Positions 1 through 5,135 of a stretch of DNA of 7,507 nt are shown here, piece after piece (positions within the stretch are counted from its first letter, which is position 1; every line of letters starts with the position of its first letter). The notes below the pieces were generated by a model. That model did no database searches. It had not been told where the DNA came from and saw only the letters and a list, made by a program, of their open reading frames with translations. The DNA comes from JBBIKU01 sp037445245. Its GTDB lineage: Bacteria; Chloroflexota; Anaerolineae; Anaerolineales; Anaerolineaceae. Position numbers and translations under genes: made by a program. The stretch covers positions 1-7,507 of the forward strand of contig JBBIKU010000116.1 of the NCBI GenBank assembly GCA_037445245.1. The letters are read 5' to 3'.

Positions 1-950
1 CTGCTGAATTGATCTTGCTGGGGCATGGTGAGAATTCGATTTTTGAAACTGTGCTTGAACTTCAGGAGAGTTTTCCTTCATTGCTTGCACGACCGGTAAT
101 TGCCGATGTTCGCGACATGCCGAGGATCAAGTCGATATTTCTGCGCCATCGTCCTGAAGTGGTGTTCCACGCCGCGGCGCACAAGCACGTGCCGATGATG
201 GAAATCAACGTTGAAGAGGCGGTTACCAACAATATTGGCGGGACGCGCAACATCGTCGAAGCGTCGCTGGCATACGGAGTTGATCGACTGGTGATGATCT
301 CGACCGACAAAGCCATCCGTCCGGTGAATATGATGGGTGCAACCAAGCGCATCGCCGAAGAGATTGTGCTGGATGCAGCCGGACGATCGGGACGATCATT
401 TTCGGTGGTGCGTTTCGGAAATGTTCTGGGCAGCCGTGGCAGTGTGGTGCCCCTTTTTAAACGCCAGATTGCCCGCGGCGGACCGGTGACAATCACCCAC
501 CCGGATATGCAGCGGTATTTTATGACCATCCCAGAGGCAGTCAATCTGGTTCTCCAGGCTGCCAGTATGGGCGAAGGGGGAGAAGCATTTATTCTCAATA
601 TGGGTGAACAGGTACGCGTTCTGGATTTGGCAGAAGACTTGATTCGCCTATCGGGGCTCGAACCGGGAAAGGACATCGAAATCATATTTACCGGTATCCG
701 CCCCGGTGAGAAGCTCAGTGAAGACCTGTGGGACAACGGACACATGTTTGAACCCACCCAACATCCGGATATTTATCGTCAGGAAGGGGACGGCAACTTG
801 CAAGGCGAGACGCTGAGGCGGCTTGTGGATGAACTAGTGCATCTGGCGCAGGAAGGTGAAGATTCAGCCATTGTCCGTTTGTTGGATGAAGTAATTCCTG
901 AATCGGCAATCGGCGTGACCCCGCCGCCAGAAATGACGGCGATCGAGTAA
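1..950 (+). CDS. Nucleotide-sugar 4,6-dehydratase, CapD/FlaA1/WbpM-like (5' truncated by window)
   Basis: This is the C-terminal part of a polysaccharide-biosynthesis dehydratase of the extended SDR superfamily. Such enzymes convert UDP-GlcNAc-type sugars to 4-keto-6-deoxy intermediates for surface glycans. The reading frame is open from base 3 and already reads A-E-L before LILLGHGENS, the usual sequence just after the NAD-binding glycine motif. The first Rossmann strand, and any N-terminal membrane domain, therefore lie upstream. Counting the TTG at 9 as residue 1, the family signature HAAAHKHVPMME spans 54-65. STDKA (98-102) and MMGATKR (108-114) follow, with Met109 and Lys113 in place of the classical Tyr-xxx-Lys. 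This is the S/T-M-K triad known in WbpM and PglF. RFGNVLGSRGSV (135-146) and the C-terminal GIRPGEKLSEDL (229-240) are also characteristic. The stop TAA overlaps the next start (TAATG), so the two genes are probably translationally coupled. The exact sugar product cannot be told from sequence. Confidence 0.93.
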   Translation, partial: AELILLGHGENSIFETVLELQESFPSLLARPVIADVRDMPRIKSIFLRHRPEVVFHAAAHKHVPMMEINVEEAVTNNIGGTRNIVEASLAYGVDRLVMISTDKAIRPVNMMGATKRIAEEIVLDAAGRSGRSFSVVRFGNVLGSRGSVVPLFKRQIARGGPVTITHPDMQRYFMTIPEAVNLVLQAASMGEGGEAFILNMGEQVRVLDLAEDLIRLSGLEPGKDIEIIFTGIRPGEKLSEDLWDNGHMFEPTQHPDIYRQEGDGNLQGETLRRLVDELVHLAQEGEDSAIVRLLDEVIPESAIGVTPPPEMTAIE

Positions 951-1942
951 TGCCTGTTGTATCCTTTGCGGAGTGGGATCGACTCCTGACCCAATATCCC
1001 CATTCACATCTATTGCAGACAACGAGCTGGGCTCGTCTGAAGGAAGCATACGGGTGGGAAGCTGTGCCGGTTTGCGCCGGCGACGGCGGTGCGCTGGTGT
1101 TGTTCCGCAAATTGCCCCTGGGTTTGCGGGTGGCTTATATCCCAAAGGGTCCGTTGGGCGAGAGGTGGACGCCATTGTGGGACGAGCTCGACCGCGTCTG
1201 TAAGCTACGGCGCACGATTTTTCTCAAGGTGGAGCCGGATGTATTCGAACCGGGCGAAGTTGAATCCGCCCGTTTTGGACAGGGTTTTATCCGCTCGGAG
1301 GCGGTACAGCCGCGCCGCACGATTTTGATTTCGCTGGAAGGTCAACCGGCAGATTGGCTGGCAGCTATGAAACAAAAATGGCGCTACAACATCCGCCTGG
1401 CGAAAAAGAAGGGTGTTGAGGTCAGCCAGAGCGATGATGTGCGGCTTTTTCACCGGCTGATGTTGCAGACCGGTGGACGGGATGGGTTTGGTGTTCACAG
1501 CCTGGATTATTATCAGAGAGCGTTCGATCTGTTTGCGAGTGAGGATGCCTGCGTGCTTTTGCTGGCGACCTATTACTCACAGCCGCTGGCGGCTTTGATG
1601 GCGTTTCGGCGTGGGAATCGCGCTTGGTATTTTTATGGCGCTTCGAGCGAGATGGAACGACAACGTATGCCAAACCACCTCTTGCAATGGGAAGCCATGA
1701 ACTGGGCGCGTCGTCATGGCTGCCGAATATATGATCTGTGGGGCGTCCCTGACTTTAATGAAGAGAAACTCGAAACCCGTTGTTTGGAACGGAGCGGAGG
1801 ACTGTGGTCGGTGTATCGCTTTAAACGCGGTTTTGGCGGTCAGCTCGCGCGTACCATCGGCGCCTGGGATCGTGTTTATCAGCCGGCGCTCTACGCGCTG
1901 TATCGTTTGCTGCTGCGCTTTCGCGCAGGCGGAATGGGTTGA
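950..1942 (+). CDS. FemAB-family aminoacyl-tRNA-dependent peptidyltransferase, copy 1
   Basis: This 330-aa protein belongs to the FemABX/MurMN family, which transfers amino acids from aminoacyl-tRNA to the lipid II stem peptide and so builds peptidoglycan cross-bridges at the inner face of the membrane. Family features: an N-terminal HLLQTTSWARLKEAYGW block (20-36), YIPKGPLG (63-70), the basic substrate-binding stretch MKQKWRYNIRLAKKKGV (140-156), AWYFYGASS (225-233), MPNHLLQWEA (240-249), YDLWG (261-265) and a closing YRFKRGFGG (289-297). These fit two GNAT-like halves. I see no long coiled-coil insertion of the kind that carries the helical arm in staphylococcal FemA. The ATG at 950 overlaps the upstream stop. 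No strong Shine-Dalgarno precedes it, which fits translation by coupling. Compared with its neighbour it has about ten extra residues (roughly 269-282) between the YDLWG and YRFK motifs. The amino acid transferred cannot be deduced. Confidence 0.9.
   Translation: MPVVSFAEWDRLLTQYPHSHLLQTTSWARLKEAYGWEAVPVCAGDGGALVLFRKLPLGLRVAYIPKGPLGERWTPLWDELDRVCKLRRTIFLKVEPDVFEPGEVESARFGQGFIRSEAVQPRRTILISLEGQPADWLAAMKQKWRYNIRLAKKKGVEVSQSDDVRLFHRLMLQTGGRDGFGVHSLDYYQRAFDLFASEDACVLLLATYYSQPLAALMAFRRGNRAWYFYGASSEMERQRMPNHLLQWEAMNWARRHGCRIYDLWGVPDFNEEKLETRCLERSGGLWSVYRFKRGFGGQLARTIGAWDRVYQPALYALYRLLLRFRAGGMG
1927..1941 (+). promoter_or_regulatory. Ribosome binding site and TTGA stop-start overlap
   Basis: AGGCGG at 1927-1932 lies six bases before the TTG at 1939, and the start codon shares TTGA with the upstream stop TGA (1940-1942). 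This explains the non-ATG start and points to translational coupling of the two FemAB genes. An ATG at 1934 lies between them, but it is in the frame of the upstream gene and is not a competing start. Confidence 0.5.
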
Positions 1943-3045
1943 GTGCTGTGGATGCCGCAACCTGGAATGGAATTTTACACTCGCTGGGTGACGCTCACGT
2001 GCTTCAATCCTGGCAGTGGGGTGAATTCAAACAACGCTTTGGCTGGCAGGTAATGCCGCGGTTGTGGCGCAATGAAAACGGCACGCCGGAAGCGGCTGCG
2101 CTGATTTTGAAACGAAATCTGACTTTTAAAAGATCAATTTCACCCTTTTGCGTATTGTATATTCCGCGCGGACCGTTGCTGGACTGGGGACACGAAACCC
2201 TGCGCGAGCGTGTTCTGGATGACCTTCAAACCCTTGTCCGTCAGGAGCGAGCGATCCTCCTCAAATTCGATGCTGAAGTCGTCACCGCCACCGGCGTGCC
2301 CGGCTCAGCGGAAGATAGCAGCGATCCACTGGGGCAAGAGTTGTTGGCGTGTTTGCAAAAACGCGGCTGGGTCTTCTCCAGGGAGCAGGTGCAATTCCGC
2401 AACACGATCTGGTTGGATCTGTCAGCAGGTGAAACGGCTTTGCTGGCAAACATGAAGCAAAAAACGCGTTACAACATTCGGCTGGCGAGGCGCAGGGGGG
2501 TACGGGTAAGGGGCGGTACGTTGGCAGATTTGCCGCTGCTACACCGCATGTATGCCGAGACTTCGGTGAGAGATGGCTTTGTGGTTCGCCCGCAGGTGTA
2601 TTACCAGACGGTTTGGCAGACTTTCATGGAAAATGGCATGGCGGAGGTGTTGATCGCCGAGGTTGCTGGTGAAGCGGTAGCGGGGCTGATATTGTTTCAC
2701 TTTGGCGGAAGCGCCTGGTATTTTTACGGCATGTCATCCGCTGCCCACCGCGAAAAGATGCCCAATCATTTATTGCAGTGGGAAGCCATCCGGCGGGCGT
2801 GCGCACTGGGCTGCCGCCGCTACGATCTGTGGGGCGCGCCGGATGAGTTCAACCAAAAGGATGGCATGTGGGGGGTGTTTCGTTTCAAAGAAGGCTTCAA
2901 CGGCAGGGTGGTACGAACGATCGGCGCCTGGGACTATCCGACGGATCGGTTGCGCTACGGTTTGTATGCCAGGGTGCTGCCGCTTATATTGGATGTGATG
3001 CGCGGCAGAGGTAAAGCCCGCACCCGGCAGCAGTTGGGTCTGTGA
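1939..3045 (+). CDS. FemAB-family aminoacyl-tRNA-dependent peptidyltransferase, copy 2 (TTG start)
   Basis: This 368-aa paralogue of the preceding gene has the same motif order: VLQSWQWGEFKQRFGW (21-36), YIPRGPLL (74-81), MKQKTRYNIRLARRRGV (172-188), AWYFYGMSS (259-267), MPNHLLQWEA (274-283), YDLWGAP (295-301) and FRFKEGFNG (314-322). The role should also be addition of a cross-bridge amino acid to lipid II. The TTG start at 1939 overlaps the upstream stop (TTGA). It is preceded by an AGGCGG-like Shine-Dalgarno at 1927-1932. It also places the first conserved Trp at residue 9, exactly as in the upstream paralogue, so I prefer it over GTG at 1948. An extra segment of about 15-18 residues (roughly 116-133) lies between the YIPRGP region and the basic stretch. 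The protein ends in a basic tail. Two adjacent copies recall FemA/FemB and MurM/MurN, where each enzyme adds a different residue of the bridge; that parallel is inference. Confidence 0.9.
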   Translation: MSAVDAATWNGILHSLGDAHVLQSWQWGEFKQRFGWQVMPRLWRNENGTPEAAALILKRNLTFKRSISPFCVLYIPRGPLLDWGHETLRERVLDDLQTLVRQERAILLKFDAEVVTATGVPGSAEDSSDPLGQELLACLQKRGWVFSREQVQFRNTIWLDLSAGETALLANMKQKTRYNIRLARRRGVRVRGGTLADLPLLHRMYAETSVRDGFVVRPQVYYQTVWQTFMENGMAEVLIAEVAGEAVAGLILFHFGGSAWYFYGMSSAAHREKMPNHLLQWEAIRRACALGCRRYDLWGAPDEFNQKDGMWGVFRFKEGFNGRVVRTIGAWDYPTDRLRYGLYARVLPLILDVMRGRGKARTRQQLGL

Positions 3046-3068
3046 AAGGTGATTCGCCGCATTGTCGG

Positions 3069-5093
3069 TCACGGTCGCCAGACTGGATCAAAATCGTTGG
3101 TGGATGTGTCGGTTATTGCGGTCAACATGGCGCCGTTGATCGTCATGCGATAGATGTTTAGCTTACCGTTCTGCAACGCCTGAAGGACCACCCAGTAGCC
3201 ATCTGGCGAGACCTTGGCATTCAGGGCAGGCGACAGATCCGCTAGGCGCACGACCGGCGCGGCGGGGACGTTGACCTCTCTGGCAGCAATGATCGGATTG
3301 CGAGCGCCCAACGAAAAAAGGATGACATCCCCTGCGGGCGTCCAGGTGGGGTAGGAAGCAGCGCCGCTGTCTCTGCCGGTTTGTTCCCGCACAGCTTCGC
3401 CGCTTGTGTTCATCGTCCAAATCTGCGAATCGCCAAGGCGGGTGCTCTCGAAAGCGATCCAGTTGCCATCCGGCGACCAGGCGGGTCGTCTCTCGTTGGT
3501 GGAGGTTTTGGTGATGCGCTGGGATGTATTACTGCCCAAGTCGTATAGATAAACGTAGGGAATGCTGCCCTGCCGCAGCGAGGTGAAGGCAATGCGGCTG
3601 CCATCCGGCGACCAAGCGGGATCGAAATCTCCGCCGGGTTTGGAAACCAGTGGTGTTAAACCGCTGCCATCGTTATGGATCAGAAACAGGCTTGATCCCT
3701 CGTAGCTGTCTTTGAATTTCGGGCAGGGTGAGGTGATCACAAGTCGGCTGCTATCTGGGGACCATTCTGGCTGGCATGCACCATCGGGGAGGTTGGTAAT
3801 TTGGATCGGATTGTTTCCATCACTGTCCATCAGCCAGATTTGGGGGATGCCGGAGCGATCTGAGGCGAAGGCAATCTGACCTGAGCCGCCGCCAATCGGA
3901 GTCGCCTGAACGGTTGGAGTGATTTCGGTGGGTGCGGTGATCTCGGGAGCAATGCTGGCGGCAGATGTTTCGGGTTTTGCTGTTTCAACCATTTGGGTTG
4001 GGTCGCTGTCGACGAGCGGTGGTGCTGCGGTTGTTGGCGGCGCATCCACGGTGAGCGATACCGCAGCGACTGGCGGGAAGATGGCGTCGCGGAAGAACCA
4101 GCCACTTCCGCCGCAAATCGCTAACAAGATGATTGCGCCGCTGATCAAGAGCGCTAGCGGGGCTTTCGATTTTGTTGCCTTTGGAGCAGGTCTGGCGGTG
4201 GGTTGGTGAGTCAGCGAAACGGTTGCGCCCAAATCATCTCCCGCTGGGGTAATGCGCGCCGTTCCCATCTGGGCGTACTTACGGCGTACCTGCGTGTTGG
4301 CAGTGAGGAGCGCCTCTCGAAAGTGCTCGGCTGAAGCCGGACGTTGCTCCGCGGCGATCGCCAGAGCAGCTTCGATGACCGATGCGACTTTCGGTGATAC
4401 TGCCGGGTTGTGATCGCGAATGGGGGTCAACTCGGTGCTGTTCATTGCCCGCGCCAGGCTGTCCTCGGGGATGGCGCCGGTCAAGGCGGTGTAAAGGGTG
4501 GCAGCCAGCGAGTAGATATCGGAGCGAATCTCGCTGCCGGCGCCGTACTGCTCGGGTGGGGCATAGCCGGGCGTGAGCGCCTGAGCGCCGGTGGTGGTTT
4601 GATCGGATTGGGAAATTTTCGCCAGCCCGAAGTCGACTAGGTAGAGCTCGCCGGCAGGGGTGATCTTGATGTTTCCGGGCTTGATGTCGCGGTGGAGAAT
4701 AACCGGTTGGCGAGAATGCAAATAGGCAAGGGCATCTGCTATCGCCACGCCGATCAGTATAGCTTCTTCTTCGGGGAGGCTACCCAGACGGGATATCCGT
4801 TGGCGCAGATCTTCGCCTTCGATGAAATCCATCACCAGGTATTGTCCCCCATCGGTGATTATAAAATGGTCGGTAACGCGGGGCAGATGGGGATGGCGCA
4901 AGCCTGCCAAAATGCTTGCTTCTTTGCGGAACTGGCGGGCGGCATCTTCGCTGAAGGTGAGGTTCTCTTTAACAGCAACTTGAATTCCAAGGCTTTCGTC
5001 CGTGCCGCGATAGATTGCCCCCATGCCCCCGCGTGCGATCACCGCATCGATGCGGTAACGATTTTTCAATAAGCTACCGATTTCAATACTCAT
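3069..5093 (-). CDS. Transmembrane Ser/Thr protein kinase with C-terminal TolB/PD40-type propeller, copy 2
   Basis: This 674-aa protein has a Hanks-type kinase domain at about 12-262. Visible motifs are the P-loop ARGGMG (20-25), Lys42 in AVKEN, the alpha-C Glu58, HRDIKPGN (134-141), DFG (154-156) and APPE (178-181). The activation loop is Thr-rich (T166-T168, T174). A probable cytoplasmic juxtamembrane stretch follows, then one hydrophobic helix at about 311-328. Next comes a Thr/Pro/Ala-rich external linker (about 345-400) and a propeller (405-674). The propeller has PD40 motifs at W444, W494, W539, W584 and S629-G632, and a terminal DPVWRP. The predicted topology is kinase inside, propeller outside. 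The ATG at 5093 is supported by a GGGGGAG ribosome site seven bases upstream, and by the same N-terminal length to RYRI as in the paralogue upstream. The first P-loop glycine is replaced by Ala20; all other catalytic residues are present, so activity is likely. The protein substrate is unknown. Confidence 0.92.
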   Translation of the reverse strand: MSIEIGSLLKNRYRIDAVIARGGMGAIYRGTDESLGIQVAVKENLTFSEDAARQFRKEASILAGLRHPHLPRVTDHFIITDGGQYLVMDFIEGEDLRQRISRLGSLPEEEAILIGVAIADALAYLHSRQPVILHRDIKPGNIKITPAGELYLVDFGLAKISQSDQTTTGAQALTPGYAPPEQYGAGSEIRSDIYSLAATLYTALTGAIPEDSLARAMNSTELTPIRDHNPAVSPKVASVIEAALAIAAEQRPASAEHFREALLTANTQVRRKYAQMGTARITPAGDDLGATVSLTHQPTARPAPKATKSKAPLALLISGAIILLAICGGSGWFFRDAIFPPVAAVSLTVDAPPTTAAPPLVDSDPTQMVETAKPETSAASIAPEITAPTEITPTVQATPIGGGSGQIAFASDRSGIPQIWLMDSDGNNPIQITNLPDGACQPEWSPDSSRLVITSPCPKFKDSYEGSSLFLIHNDGSGLTPLVSKPGGDFDPAWSPDGSRIAFTSLRQGSIPYVYLYDLGSNTSQRITKTSTNERRPAWSPDGNWIAFESTRLGDSQIWTMNTSGEAVREQTGRDSGAASYPTWTPAGDVILFSLGARNPIIAAREVNVPAAPVVRLADLSPALNAKVSPDGYWVVLQALQNGKLNIYRMTINGAMLTAITDTSTNDFDPVWRP

Positions 5094-5100
5094 GCTTCTT

Positions 5101-5107
5101 CTCCCCC
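5101..5107 (-). promoter_or_regulatory. Strong Shine-Dalgarno of the 674-aa kinase gene
   Basis: On the minus strand this reads GGGGGAG and ends seven bases before the ATG at 5093-5091. It is the clearest ribosome binding site in the window and settles the start of the downstream kinase. Confidence 0.7.
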
Positions 5108-5110
5108 ATC

Positions 5111-5135
5111 ATTATAGCGGAATTTAATCGTGGGC
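5111..5135 (-). promoter_or_regulatory. Possible internal promoter between the two kinase genes
   Basis: A perfect TATAAT lies on the minus strand at 5116-5111. TTGCCT, a weak -35 (4 of 6), would sit 19 bases further upstream, just inside the end of the preceding kinase gene. Transcription would start near 5104, inside the ribosome site, leaving a very short leader. The site may therefore be chance, or only marginally useful. The two genes are more likely transcribed together. Confidence 0.2.

Noticed and set aside
62..757. Long open frame on the minus strand antisense to the dehydratase
   Set aside because: The plus strand here encodes a clear family signature throughout. The antisense translation is Ser/Arg/Pro-rich with no recognisable domain; it is a shadow of codon bias.
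1577..1960. Open frames antisense to the FemAB genes (also 1205-1498 and 2770-3072)
   Set aside because: No domain, low-complexity composition, and full overlap with conserved coding motifs on the other strand.
3049..3072. Possible bidirectional terminator hairpin (GTGA...TCAC with inner CCG...CGG) between the convergent stops
   Set aside because: The arms are short and broken by a bulge, and no T-run follows on either strand.
4692..5072. Plus-strand open frames inside the kinase genes (also 6411-6863 and 5884-6201)
   Set aside because: Both kinase genes give similar antisense shadows at the same places, because their sense sequences are similar. The sense frames hold all the catalytic motifs.
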